The notes below the pieces were generated by a model that saw nothing but the letters and a program-made list of their open reading frames with translations, had not been told where the DNA came from and did no database searches. The translations under genes and the position numbers were made by a program. A stretch of DNA of 64,000 bases from JAHDHW01 sp965277415. GTDB taxonomy: Bacteria > Bacteroidota > Bacteroidia > Chitinophagales > Saprospiraceae. The stretch lies in the NCBI GenBank assembly GCA_965277415.1, contig CBDICS010000018.1, forward strand, positions 1 through 64,000. Direction: 5' to 3'. Every line of letters starts with the position of its first letter. Positions within the stretch are counted from its first letter, which is position 1. Below, piece by piece: positions 8,333 through 17,205 of the stretch.

Positions 8333-8842
8333 TTATGTATGATTTTGGATTATTAATTCTTGTTCAACAAAAAAAGGAAAAGTTCCAGTTTGATCAATAA
8401 CATAAATTTGAATCCGGATAATAAATCTTCCATTCTCTAAAAACACAAATTGATTACTACCATCTTCGCCTAAAAGTTGGTAACAATTAAGAGGCGTGTC
8501 AGGACTGAAAGCAAAAGAAGTTGAAGGATTTGTTAATGCTGCGGTAGTTATCGTATTGCCAATAAAATCTGTAGAAGATATTGGATTATATGAGGTATCA
8601 AAAAAAGATACAGAAGCGATTTCAATATTACGATTCTCGCTTCCTTCTAAGGAGATATCGAAGACATTAAAGCCGAATTCAGTGCTAGATATAGGACCAA
8701 GATTACTACCTGGAGATGCAGAACAAATACTAGAAAGTGTTTCTGAGAAGTTGACCCACCCTCCAACTTGCAATTGTTTTATGCTACCTGCAATAGCAAA
8801 ATCAAAACCAAGTTCAATTACTTGTGGATTTGTAGTTGTCAT
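8333..8842 (-). CDS. Hypothetical protein
   Basis: 169 residues with no recognised family. It begins MTTTNPQVIELGFDFAIAG, is rich in Ser/Thr/Phe, and its alternating pattern suggests a beta-sandwich. No signal peptide, membrane segment or catalytic motif is visible. It is the only clear gene of the cassette 8127-9415, whose ends TTAGCTGTC (8128) and GACAGCTAA (9406) are exact complements. It is encoded on the minus strand relative to the cassette orientation, so it must have its own promoter in the AT-rich region 8843-8990. Confidence 0.65.
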   Translation of the reverse strand: MTTTNPQVIELGFDFAIAGSIKQLQVGGWVNFSETLSSICSASPGSNLGPISSTEFGFNVFDISLEGSENRNIEIASVSFFDTSYNPISSTDFIGNTITTAALTNPSTSFAFSPDTPLNCYQLLGEDGSNQFVFLENGRFIIRIQIYVIDQTGTFPFFVEQELIIQNHT

Positions 8843-9405
8843 AATAAAATTAATTTAAAAAGCTATTTATTACTAATCAATATATTTAACCATCAAGGTT
8901 TTTCGTTTTCTTTTGATTTTATAACTTGATAGTTAGAATATATTTCGCGTTTTTAAGAAAAAATAAATAGCTAATGTGTGAAAAAATATTGTTTAACTCT
9001 TATAATAAAAACAAATTAGTTTTCGAAAAAAGGGACAATACAAAGAAAGAGGTTAATAGAATTTCTTTCAACCACATCTTAATGTGGTCGAAAGCCTTCC
9101 GATTAAAAGCTATATTAAATTAGGTTTTTTTAAGGATTTCCAATTTTATTTGCAGATGACACTATTGAGGAGATTGAAGATTACTTTTCTAGCTTTACTC
9201 AAAAAAAAATGTTACTATTATTGTTTTAAGCGGTCATTGTGTTTTATGCGAATAACTCTATGGTAGGGAATGAGTACACATTTGCAAGATTTGACCATGA
9301 AGACGAATATGAGCAATCAAGTATTACACAAAGAATTTTAAGATTATGTCAATTGAATTCTAAGAATATTTAAATAAATGGGTTAAAAATAGAAAAAACT
9401 AATCC
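8843..9405. other. Intergenic region with possible gene remnant
   Basis: This 563-bp AT-rich stretch contains no intact gene. On the plus strand from about 9145 two frames read FADDTIEEIEDYFSSF and then NEYTFARFDHEDEYEQSS ending at 9374, which resembles a decayed protein with a frameshift near 9200. The family was not recognised. Confidence 0.3.
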
Positions 9406-9477
9406 GACAGCTAATCGAGTGGCAACCGACGAGACTAAATAATAGTCTCGTCGGAGAGCCCTCACACCACGAAGCGT
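9406..9477. other. Left half of an attC-like site
   Basis: GACAGCTAAT at 9406 matches the cassette start GTTAGCTGTC at 8127. The stem CGACGAGACTA/TAGTCTCGTCG follows at about 9428-9454. The site runs to GAAGCGT (9477), where an IS1182-family element begins; the right half is missing. The same left half occurs at 38917. Confidence 0.6.
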
Positions 9478-10098
9478 CAGATTGTAAAAATACCCATCCA
9501 GAAAATAAAATAATCCTGAAAAAAATGGTATCTTAAAAAAGAATTAAAATTCGAAAGAAATGCCATTAATAACTGGAAAAGACAGGAATCAAATCACCAT
9601 GTATTGCCTGGATCAAGAAATTGAAGAAGCTGCGGAGGTGAGATTAATAGATGTTTTTGTAGACTGTTTAAAAATAGAGGAAAATAATTATAAATTTAAA
9701 ATAAAAGGAAAGAATAAAGAAGGTCGCCCGGCTTTTTCGAATTCTGATTTATTAAAATTGTATTTATATGGTTATTTAAATCGGACGCGCTCCTCGCGGC
9801 AATTAAATAAACTATGCAGAGTAAATATAGAAGTGCAGTGGCTACTAAAAGGATTAGTCCCTTGCCATATGACGATTAACAGTTTTCGCAAAAACAATGA
9901 AAAAGGGTTTAAAAAAGTATTTCGGAAGTTTAATCAGTTTTTAAGAGGTGCTGACTTATTTGATGAAGATACAGTTGCCGTGGATGGTTCAAAGTTTAGA
10001 GCGCAGAATAGTAAGAAGAACAATTATAATGAAAAGAAGATAAAAGACCACTTAAAATATATAGATAAACAAACAGAAGCTTATCTAAAGATGCTAGA
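9478..10098 (+). mobile_element. IS1182-family element, left part only
   Basis: Begins CAGATTGTAAAAATACCC directly after GCGT of the attC-like site. Right ends of the same family, ending TTTACGGACTGGCGTT, are found at 17061, 20019 and elsewhere, giving TIRs of the CAG..TGTAAAAA type. The element is cut at 10098 by the ISKra4-like copy 2. Confidence 0.7.
9560..10098 (+). pseudogene. IS1182-family transposase, N-terminal fragment
   Basis: About 180 residues of an IS1182-type DDE transposase: CLDQEIEEAAEVRLIDVFVD near the start, KEGRPAFSNSDLLKLYLYGY, LNRTRSSRQLNKLCR, and DTVAVDGSKFRAQNSKKNNY containing the first catalytic Asp. The rest is replaced by the ISKra4-like element, and the frame continues for a few foreign residues to 10168. 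The C-terminal part with VYNLRR is not here, but remnants carrying that motif occur at 27930, 37760 and 48960. Confidence 0.85.
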
Positions 10099-11554
10099 GG
10101 GTGCAGTTGCAATTTGTGCCCCATTAATTGACCAAATTATTCATAAGAATATTCCATCTTTTAGATAAAAGAGCACCTCGCAAAAAATACATTTTCTCTA
10201 CTGTTTTTTCATTCCAAAAAGTGGAGGCATTTTTAAATCGCAAATTAATTACTCTCCTAATTGCGGATTCAATTATTCCGCTACCGCACATTAATTTATC
10301 TCCTTGATAATCAGTATATTGTGTTTTCTCGTTATGCTTGTCTAAATAATTTAACCACCGCTTAATTATTTTACTTGGACGCTTATATATTTCTCTACAT
10401 CTTGCTACTATTTCTGTGGATTTGCCTTGCCATAGTTTTGCTTTAAATTCTTTTAATAGCATTTTTCTTTTTTCTTTACCAATAACTTTAGGCATCTTTT
10501 CTATCAGGTCATGAACATAAGAAGAGGCGTGGTAATAATCTAATGTCTCAATTATTTTATTTTCTGCTACTCCTAATTCTAATAACGTTTCTTTGGTATG
10601 GTTCCAAATCCAGGGCGCTCCATCTCCCAATATTTGTATTGATTTTACTTTATTTACTTTTAATTTCTTTAAATATCTGGACAATAACTTAAAAACATCT
10701 TGTTCTCCAAATCGACATCCATAAATTGGCAAAGCATTTTCATCTGGTTGTCCTGATTCATTCAGTACATCTATTACAAACAATTTTGGTTCTCTCCAAT
10801 TTGTATCAAATTTATGATTCCCTGCCTGATTTATTTGTCCGGTGTAAGTTCGTGTTCTTGTTCGGCCTCCATCTATTGATAATACAACTCGTTTGTCTTC
10901 TAATGATTCATTGGGCAGAACTAGCAATTCTTCTTCCTGCTCTGTGAAGCAATGATCTGCTAATTGGTTATTGATATCTCGAACTGAACTAAGACAAATT
11001 TCTGTATTAAATTTGCTAAGTACCTGATGTCCAACATCATAAGAAGGACCTAGAGCCGAACAAAAACCGACTCTATCATATAATCCAGGACTCCCATTTC
11101 CTATTATCTTCCAATGTCGTGATATAGAATGTCGTGAGCCAATCCAGTCCGCTGGAATCTGTTTTGCATAATAGCTATTCACTTTTATTTCATGACCCGT
11201 TGATAAGCGTAATCTAAATTTACGTTGCTCTAATCTACCACAACCAGATTCTTTTAATTCCCCTTTTTGAATCAATAATGAGTCATTCGCTGCTTCCGGA
11301 AGTAGTTGCTCTCCTATATAATTAAACACGCTTACAAGCGTTTTTTGTATTTCTTTTTCGTAATCATATAACTGACCCCTTTTAAATATGTCATGCCATT
11401 TCACAAGCTCTTTTATCAGCTTTTTCTCAATAAACTTCTCTATCTTTGGTAATGTAGTGTGGGCGTTCATTTTTTTTGATTTAAGCACCATAAAGATGCT
11501 CATTCCACACTACATTTTTATTTTATTCTTTGGCCACATATCGCAACTACGCCC
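10099..11554 (-). mobile_element. ISKra4-like insertion sequence, copy 2, no target duplication
   Basis: Same 1456-bp length and same ends as copy 1 (GGGTGCAGTTGC left; GCAACTACGCCC right). The flanks differ: GATGCTAGA before and AATTAATTT after, so there is no 9-bp duplication. This suggests that the present junctions arose by recombination between IS copies or by an adjacent deletion rather than by simple insertion. Confidence 0.88.
10124..11503 (-). CDS. ISKra4-like transposase, copy 2
   Basis: 459 residues, almost identical to the protein at 692-2071; visible differences include GELKESGCGRLEQRKFRLRL against RELKESGCVKLEQRKFRIRL. The same motifs are present: VLSIDGGRTRTR, ILGDGAPWIWNHT and GSGIIESAIRR. 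It appears intact and could act on both element copies. Its 5' side points towards the NACHT gene that starts 31 bp beyond the element, so an outward promoter in the IS could affect that gene; this is inference. Confidence 0.85.
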   Translation of the reverse strand: MSIFMVLKSKKMNAHTTLPKIEKFIEKKLIKELVKWHDIFKRGQLYDYEKEIQKTLVSVFNYIGEQLLPEAANDSLLIQKGELKESGCGRLEQRKFRLRLSTGHEIKVNSYYAKQIPADWIGSRHSISRHWKIIGNGSPGLYDRVGFCSALGPSYDVGHQVLSKFNTEICLSSVRDINNQLADHCFTEQEEELLVLPNESLEDKRVVLSIDGGRTRTRTYTGQINQAGNHKFDTNWREPKLFVIDVLNESGQPDENALPIYGCRFGEQDVFKLLSRYLKKLKVNKVKSIQILGDGAPWIWNHTKETLLELGVAENKIIETLDYYHASSYVHDLIEKMPKVIGKEKRKMLLKEFKAKLWQGKSTEIVARCREIYKRPSKIIKRWLNYLDKHNEKTQYTDYQGDKLMCGSGIIESAIRRVINLRFKNASTFWNEKTVEKMYFLRGALLSKRWNILMNNLVN

Positions 11555-11584
11555 AATTAATTTGAATACTACTTTGGTATAAAT

Positions 11585-14278
11585 ATGACTTTAAATAGAA
11601 TAGAAAAAATAAAAAGTAAACTAAAAAATTCTGAAACTGAATTAGCAATACATTATTTAGAGAGTTTGTTAATTGAAATAGGTAATAGTAAGCTTCAAGA
11701 GGAATTACTAATTATTACTGCTCAGTTTAAGAATAATCTAAGAGATAATAGATTAGGGCTTATCAATAATGAAACATACTCAATTTGTACAAATAGAGTT
11801 CATTTATCAATTAGTCAGATATTAACCCAGTTAGAAATTTTAAAACCTGAAGAATACACTTCTGAAAAAACATCTAACGAAATAAATTCAATTGATTCAA
11901 ATTTTCCGACCAATTCTGATGTTTCTCGATTTCGTAAGTTTTTACTTGAAGAAATAAGTATATTAAACCTTGAGCTAAACTGGAATCCTAATTCATTTAC
12001 ACCTTTAGAGTCAAAAGTTATAGTAAAACATCAGCAAAATTTTTTATCTGAAATCAGGAACTTGGAAAGTGTTCTTAAAGGAAATATTAAACCAAAAGCT
12101 ACATTAATTATTGGGGAACCTGGAAGCGGAAAAAGTGTAGCAATGAGAACTTTCTATTATAAACTTTTAACTAAAAGCAACTTTGACAGGATTCCAATTT
12201 ATATAAACCTTAAGGATTGGGATTACTCAGAGAACAACATTTCCAATAATTCGAATAAACTTTATCATTTTGTATATCAGTACTTAGAAAGGTCGAAAAA
12301 TTTATTTGCGAAAAAATTTATTAAAGAATACTTTAATTCACTTTACAATCAAGGGAGGTTTATTTTTCTATTGGATTCTTTTGATGAAATTAAGCAAGTA
12401 ATTGACAACCATGAAAAATCTGAATTAATAGATGAAATATCCAGTGATATTTTTCATTTTATTGGAAATTGTTCATGTATTTTGACGTCAAGAGAATTTA
12501 AAAAACCTACATTAAAATTCTTAGCTAATTTAACACTTTACATACAGCCTTATAGTGAAGATAAAGCAATTAATTACTATAATGATCATCTAGATAAAAA
12601 TCATGTAAAAGAAATATTTAAGACTCCATTGCTTAGATCATTGAGTCAAAATCCTCTTTTAGCGTCATTGGTAGTTGAGTATATAAAAAGAAATAATACT
12701 ATACCTCCAAATCAACTTTCACTTTACGATAGCTTTATTAGATCAAGGTTAGATAAAATAGAAATTTTAAAAGGCGATTTATCAAATGATCATATCATCC
12801 TTAGAGCAATGTCTCTATCATTATTAGTTCAAGAAAGAAAAGGGTTTGATATAGGTATTGAAAATGACAACCTTCCTGATCAATTCAAAAATGAAGAATA
12901 TAAACTTGTGCTAAAAATTCTTAAAAAAGCAAAGTTAATTAGAGCAGGTAATGGAAGGATAAGTTTTTTGCATAGAAGGTTTCATGAATATTTCATTGTA
13001 TTAAATTATATTCATAAAAGAAAACATATACTACTAGATGATATTGCAGACAACAATTCTAACAGAGATGCTCTTATACTTTATTCGGAAACAGCAAATG
13101 ATGATGAAGCTATAAAAATAATTGAATTCTGTCTTTCATATATCCTTAATATTAAACGGGCAAATCTAGAATGGGGAGATAAAAGATATAATAAAGCAGT
13201 TCATTGTTTAAGATTTATAGTTGAAGCATTTAGAAATCGAAAATCAATAATTGGAAAATATTATACTGAATTATTAGACTTTATTTATTCTCAAACTGAA
13301 AATGGTAAAAACCTAGTAGTTAGAAAACACGCCATTGAAGCTACAGTTTTACTGAATCAAAATGATGCTGAAACTATTATAGATAAAAATTTTATGATCA
13401 GCAAAGATGGAAGTTATTACAATCTATATTTATTACAATCTATTTTGGAATCTTCTAAATATTTGAGAACTTTTAATTCTTCATTATCCAAAAAATTTAT
13501 TACTTATTACGGAAATACTATACATCAAGGCATAATTAATACACCTTTGAGTGTAAGAAAGAATATAAGAATCTTATCAATTTCAGGAGCCTTTTATCCT
13601 GTGAAAAAGTATTTACAAAGTTATTTGTATGAACTCATATTTAGCATTTTTGCATTCCCTCTTTTATCAGTATTCATAGCATATAGCATATACATTCAAA
13701 AGGGATCTTTCTTAATTGCAGAAATGATGGTTCCAATAATTTTTCTAATGGCTCCACTCATGCAAATGGTAATGCCTTCCATGACAATCTCTTACAATTA
13801 CCATAAAAATAAGAATCTATTTATAGGGACGATTTTTCTTTTTATTTCCGCCATAATAGTATTGACAATGATCATCGGTTCAATAAACTTCTCATCTTTT
13901 GATCCAGAATTTAGACTTGCTTTGCTTGAAGGCTTCCTCTTAATTGTTTTTGTCATATTTGGACTAGCCGCATTATTTATTATTCCAATATTCTTTACTG
14001 TAATAAGAGGTTATAGAAAGATATCTCGCTATAATAAAAATTTGCTTGCAGAAGCTAAATTGGAAGTAAAGAATGGCATGAAGAAAGAATTAATCGAATA
14101 TTACTTTTTTGAAATTCAGCATTCAAACCTTCGTAAAGAATTTATACAACATATAAAAGAAAAGCAAATTGTTCCTGTTGGAAAATGGACTAGTGGTAAA
14201 ATACCAAATTACAATGATGATACAGCAAGTGGTCTTTTAGCCGAACTTGAAGAAAATTGGTTGTCTTTAAACAAATAA
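11585..14278 (+). CDS. NACHT NTPase with N-terminal effector-associated-type domain and C-terminal membrane helices
   Basis: 897 residues. Residues 1-95 resemble the small helical effector-associated domains (EAD11-like) of Bacteroidota: LLIEIGNSKLQEELLIITAQ, then a Thr/Ser-rich helix pair. The NACHT module follows, with Walker A GEPGSGKSVAM near residue 177 and Walker B FIFLLDSFDEI near 260. Four hydrophobic segments lie at roughly 680-815 (LYELIFSIFAFPLLSVFIAY through LFIIPIFFTVI), then a charged tail. Bacterial NACHT proteins are established antiphage factors; membrane disruption as output is inference. Upstream sequence was removed by the ISKra4-like IS. It is followed by an attC-like site, so it was probably a cassette gene. 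Confidence 0.8.
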   Translation: MTLNRIEKIKSKLKNSETELAIHYLESLLIEIGNSKLQEELLIITAQFKNNLRDNRLGLINNETYSICTNRVHLSISQILTQLEILKPEEYTSEKTSNEINSIDSNFPTNSDVSRFRKFLLEEISILNLELNWNPNSFTPLESKVIVKHQQNFLSEIRNLESVLKGNIKPKATLIIGEPGSGKSVAMRTFYYKLLTKSNFDRIPIYINLKDWDYSENNISNNSNKLYHFVYQYLERSKNLFAKKFIKEYFNSLYNQGRFIFLLDSFDEIKQVIDNHEKSELIDEISSDIFHFIGNCSCILTSREFKKPTLKFLANLTLYIQPYSEDKAINYYNDHLDKNHVKEIFKTPLLRSLSQNPLLASLVVEYIKRNNTIPPNQLSLYDSFIRSRLDKIEILKGDLSNDHIILRAMSLSLLVQERKGFDIGIENDNLPDQFKNEEYKLVLKILKKAKLIRAGNGRISFLHRRFHEYFIVLNYIHKRKHILLDDIADNNSNRDALILYSETANDDEAIKIIEFCLSYILNIKRANLEWGDKRYNKAVHCLRFIVEAFRNRKSIIGKYYTELLDFIYSQTENGKNLVVRKHAIEATVLLNQNDAETIIDKNFMISKDGSYYNLYLLQSILESSKYLRTFNSSLSKKFITYYGNTIHQGIINTPLSVRKNIRILSISGAFYPVKKYLQSYLYELIFSIFAFPLLSVFIAYSIYIQKGSFLIAEMMVPIIFLMAPLMQMVMPSMTISYNYHKNKNLFIGTIFLFISAIIVLTMIIGSINFSSFDPEFRLALLEGFLLIVFVIFGLAALFIIPIFFTVIRGYRKISRYNKNLLAEAKLEVKNGMKKELIEYYFFEIQHSNLRKEFIQHIKEKQIVPVGKWTSGKIPNYNDDTASGLLAELEENWLSLNK

Positions 14279-14297
14279 AAATAAAGCCACCAATAAA

Positions 14298-14453
14298 GCA
14301 CAAAACGTCCATATCGACTAAACGTCGAGACGGCCTTTGTCCAGAGCGTCAGAGTGTAAAAAAACTAAAAAACTTATGCTGAGGATTGGCTATGCTTCTT
14401 TTTTTACGTACTCCCCTGCGATAGAGGGGTGAGTATTTTTACAGACTGGCGTT
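14298..14453. other. attC-like site carrying a MITE
   Basis: GCACAAAACGTCC opens the site 20 bp after the NACHT stop. It is nearly the same as 3030-3183. The MITE occupies 14350-14448 between GCGT copies (14346-14349 and 14449-14452). The next cassette begins GTTGTGTGCC at 14451. Confidence 0.65.
14350..14448. repeat. attC-resident MITE, copy 2 (99 bp)
   Basis: Same ends, length and internal hairpin as the copy at 3080-3178, apparently identical over most of its length, with GCGT flanking on both sides. Confidence 0.75.
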
Positions 14454-14463
14454 GTGTGCCATC

Positions 14464-15150
14464 GTGTGTCCATAGATAAATCAAGCACTGGAAAATGATT
14501 TATCGTAACTTTAAATGAGATGAGAGAGCATAAAAAGATATGTGGCCTCTCCTTAAGTTTTACTGGAAATTTTTGAATCCGCCTCATGGTGCTTACCTTT
14601 CACGGGTTGGTATTGAGCGAATGAGGAAAAGGGGGTGTCTAAAACCTTCAGGAGTAGGTAAAGGAGTTGAACGAAAGTGAACCATCGATGAAGTGCCGAG
14701 AAAACGTACCTGATACTGAAAACCAAGCTTAGATGGCGTGCTTGGGATAAGAGCAGAAGTCACCAGTTTACTGACTGCTTCGGTATCCGTCACATAGATG
14801 GCAAGAACTTTACCCTGGCTCATTTAAGGAAATGGAGAAGCTTCATCAATTAGATGTCAAGGGAAAATGTAGAAGTAGTAAATTACTGCGAGGCAGAAAT
14901 ACCAATGCTAAAATGAAGTGGCGGATCAGTCCGTAGTAACGAATGTGCGAGGAAAGCTATTTGAAAATCTAGCTTAGTGAAGGGACTGACAAATTCAATA
15001 ATGTTCGGCCAACTTACAATTGTAAAGGAGGAGCTGAAAACAATTATGAAACCTGAAATGGTTTCCCGAATTTGAAGAGCCGTATGACGGGAGACTGTCA
15101 CGTACGGTTCTGTGAGAGGCTTAGGGTGAAATTCCCTTTGCCTACTCGAC
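14464..15150 (+). mobile_element. Group II intron without an encoded protein
   Basis: Starts GTGTGTCC, fitting the 5' consensus GUGYG, and ends with domain V (GAGCCGTATGACGGGAGAC pairing with GTCACGTACGGTTC, about 15077-15112) and a domain VI-like hairpin ending CCTACTCGAC at 15150. The 5' exon ends GCCATC (14458-14463), exactly complementary to GATGGC in the loop of the hairpin CCAAGC...GCTTGG at 14723-14745, a convincing IBS1-EBS1 pair. At 687 nt there is no room for a reverse transcriptase, so it needs a protein supplied in trans. It lies at the start of a cassette, 13 bp after the attC crossover point. Confidence 0.85.
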
Positions 15151-15297
15151 ATCAGACTGAAGTACCATTCTTAAATCTAAGTGGATATAAGATTTTCAAA
15201 TTTCTATTTTTCTTTTGATAAAGTTAAAATCAAAATAATTCGCATTTATTAAATTCATTAAACCCTATTATCGCACAAAAAAACATTAAGAATCAAG

Positions 15298-16029
15298 ATG
15301 TTAAAGAAATATTCAATTCTTATATTTTTAATTTATATGACTTATAATATTTATAGTCAAAATAATTTTTTAGTTGGGAATTATACAATTAAGTGGGAAG
15401 GAGGATTGTGGCTTGAAGCAGATGAATTTCAATTATACGAAAATATGGCTTTTGACTATCAAAGTCATGATAATTGCACAATGACAACAACAACTGGGTT
15501 AGGTGAATATGAAATTAGTGGAAACAAGTTAATTTTAAATTTTCAGAAACATCCTAAAGACATTCGCATTAAACATAAATATAGAATTGATAAGTTAAAA
15601 AATTATTTGAAAAATGATTCAATTAAAATTATAATATCATTTGAAGATAGTCTATTAGCAAAATTAGACTCTTCAGTATATTCAAATTTCAAGATTGTGT
15701 TTGAAGGAGAGTCTTACTTTAAGTATACAGACGAGAAGAAGAAATTTTCGAAACATAATATATTTAAATTTGATAAAGACTTTAGATTTAAGCAATTTAC
15801 AATTTTAGGAGAAAACGAAAAATATTTTTCTTCCGAATACTTATTTTACACAAATGATTCGATTAGTACATGTGTAGAAATTTATATAGAGCAATTTTTA
15901 TATCGACCAAGACAAATATTTGTTGAAGAAGGCCAGCAAAGAGAATTTTATATAGAAGGAAGATGGTTGCCAGAGTTTAAATTAGTTGATTTAATAGGTT
16001 GGAAAAGATATCGCAAAAATAAAAATTAA
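15298..16029 (+). CDS. Hypothetical secreted protein
   Basis: 243 residues beginning with a signal peptide (KKYSILIFLIYMTYNIYSQ), cleavage expected after SQ. The mature part is rich in Lys, Asp and aromatic residues with no recognised domain; YKFDKDFRFKQF-type beta-strand patterns suggest a lipocalin-like or META-like fold, but this is not established. It is the only gene of the cassette 14451-16040, downstream of the group II intron. The cassette end GACGCACAAT at 16031 roughly mirrors its start GTTGTGTGCC. Confidence 0.65.
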   Translation: MLKKYSILIFLIYMTYNIYSQNNFLVGNYTIKWEGGLWLEADEFQLYENMAFDYQSHDNCTMTTTTGLGEYEISGNKLILNFQKHPKDIRIKHKYRIDKLKNYLKNDSIKIIISFEDSLLAKLDSSVYSNFKIVFEGESYFKYTDEKKKFSKHNIFKFDKDFRFKQFTILGENEKYFSSEYLFYTNDSISTCVEIYIEQFLYRPRQIFVEEGQQREFYIEGRWLPEFKLVDLIGWKRYRKNKN

Positions 16030-16068
16030 CGACGCACAATAATTAAGGTTCAAAGTCGCCAACAGGGC

Positions 16069-16227
16069 AGGTTTGTTAAGTTCTGTTTGCTGATTAAAAA
16101 CGAGTAAAATATAGTACTGAATCAATACTATTACTTGCTTTAAAACAAAATATAATTGCATCGAATCAAGTGGTCTTGAAATTTAAAAATCGAATCCAGA
16201 GCTTTTCTTTTAGAACTTAACAATCCT
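16069..16227. repeat. MITE of 159 bp with 11-bp target duplication
   Basis: Left end AGGTTTGTTAAGTTCT and right end AGAACTTAACAATCCT are inverted repeats. GCCAACAGGGC is present on both sides (16058-16068, 16228-16238). It interrupts the hairpin that is continuous in the sister copy at 19271-19315, which proves it is an insertion. Confidence 0.75.
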
Positions 16228-16496
16228 GCCAACAGGGCAAGACTTTGACTTTAATGTTGAACGAAACCGGTCACCAAGGATTAATCCGTCTGCTATGGGG
16301 ATTGAATAAAAAGTGTAAATATATACAAGCAGCTATACAGCCTGATTAATTTTTTTTATTAAAAATAATAAATGATTTTTTCCATATTATTCATGTTATT
16401 AGTAAAGTTTAAAGGCATAAAAATAAAAATGTAGAACATTTTCAGAGGACAAGACATTAATGTTTCAGGTGTCCAAAGAACACGAGCTGATTTATT

Positions 16497-16880
16497 TTAA
16501 TTTAAATATTGAAGGGTCTTATTAAAAGGCGAACCCCTAACAGGAGGCAAAACCTCTAAAATAAGATGAGGAGTAATTTTCTCACAACAGCTACACCAAG
16601 CAGGTCGATGTAAATCAGATAAAGATTTATTAATAGTTTTATACTGACGTTGAAGTCGTTCGAGAAAAGAAATATACTTCATTACAGTATATACTGACCG
16701 AAGTAGTTTGGGAAAGTCCCAAACCACTTCGCGTCAGGTATAGGGAGAGGAGAAGGAGCTACGACTTTTAAAGATTTGCGTGCAACTTCCAATTGTGTTT
16801 TCTTATTCCGATTAGCGAGGAAACCATAATGCCGAATACGAATAAAACGATGAGGAATGATATGGAGCAAAAGACTTATA
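16497..16880 (-). pseudogene. IS91-family transposase remnant, copy 1
   Basis: On the minus strand two frames read IIPHRFIRIRHYGFLANRN and then WCSCCEKITPHLILEVLPPV, typical of the C-terminal region of IS91-type rolling-circle transposases. The frames are separated by an inserted palindrome, and the catalytic Tyr region is missing. It is a decayed fragment inside the spacer. Confidence 0.6.
16691..16741. repeat. 51-bp palindrome (REP-like)
   Basis: ATACTGACCGAAGTAGTTTG pairs with CAAACCACTTCGCGTCAGGT around a GGAAAGTCC centre. It is absent from the equivalent place in the 19556-19835 copy, so it was inserted. A related palindrome lies at 36475-36530. Confidence 0.6.
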
Positions 16881-17205
16881 GGAGCGGTTTAGAGAGATGC
16901 TTGGAATATTAAAAGTAGCTATTTTAAGCTATTTTTAGAGGATATTATTTTAAAAGGAATAAATGGTGCAGAAATAAATTAAAAAATAGAGTCTAGTAGA
17001 GAAGCTGGGATTGGGTCTGAGGGGATTGGTTTTGGGAGAGGGGAGGTTTTTTTACGGACTGGCGTTATGTGTAATAAAGAGCAATGCCAAAATGAAAAAT
17101 CTAAATAAAAAGCTCACAACTTTATATAAATCAATTTCTTAATATTTTGTCAATAGAATACTTTATTGTAATTTCGTCGAATTGCCCAATAGCTAAAAAA
17201 ATAAA

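Larger units (their letters stand above)
16031..17066. other. Complex attC-like spacer with IS91 and IS1182 remnants
   Basis: About 1 kb without an intact gene. It opens with 1L-like GACGCACAAT and the hairpin stem AATTAAGGTTCAAAGTC, interrupted by a separate MITE (16069-16227), then GACTTTGACTTTAAT and GTTGAAC (a GTTRRRY match) near 16259. It continues with an IS91-transposase remnant, a 51-bp palindrome and an IS1182-type right end finishing TTTACGGACTGG at 17061 before CGTT. Related but shorter versions lie at 19260-20024 and 22803-23423. Confidence 0.55.

Noticed and set aside
14390..15152. Three open frames on the minus strand (14390-14587, 14593-14823, 14883-15152)
   Set aside because: They lie across the MITE and the group II intron, have no family similarity, and are explained by intron structure on the plus strand.
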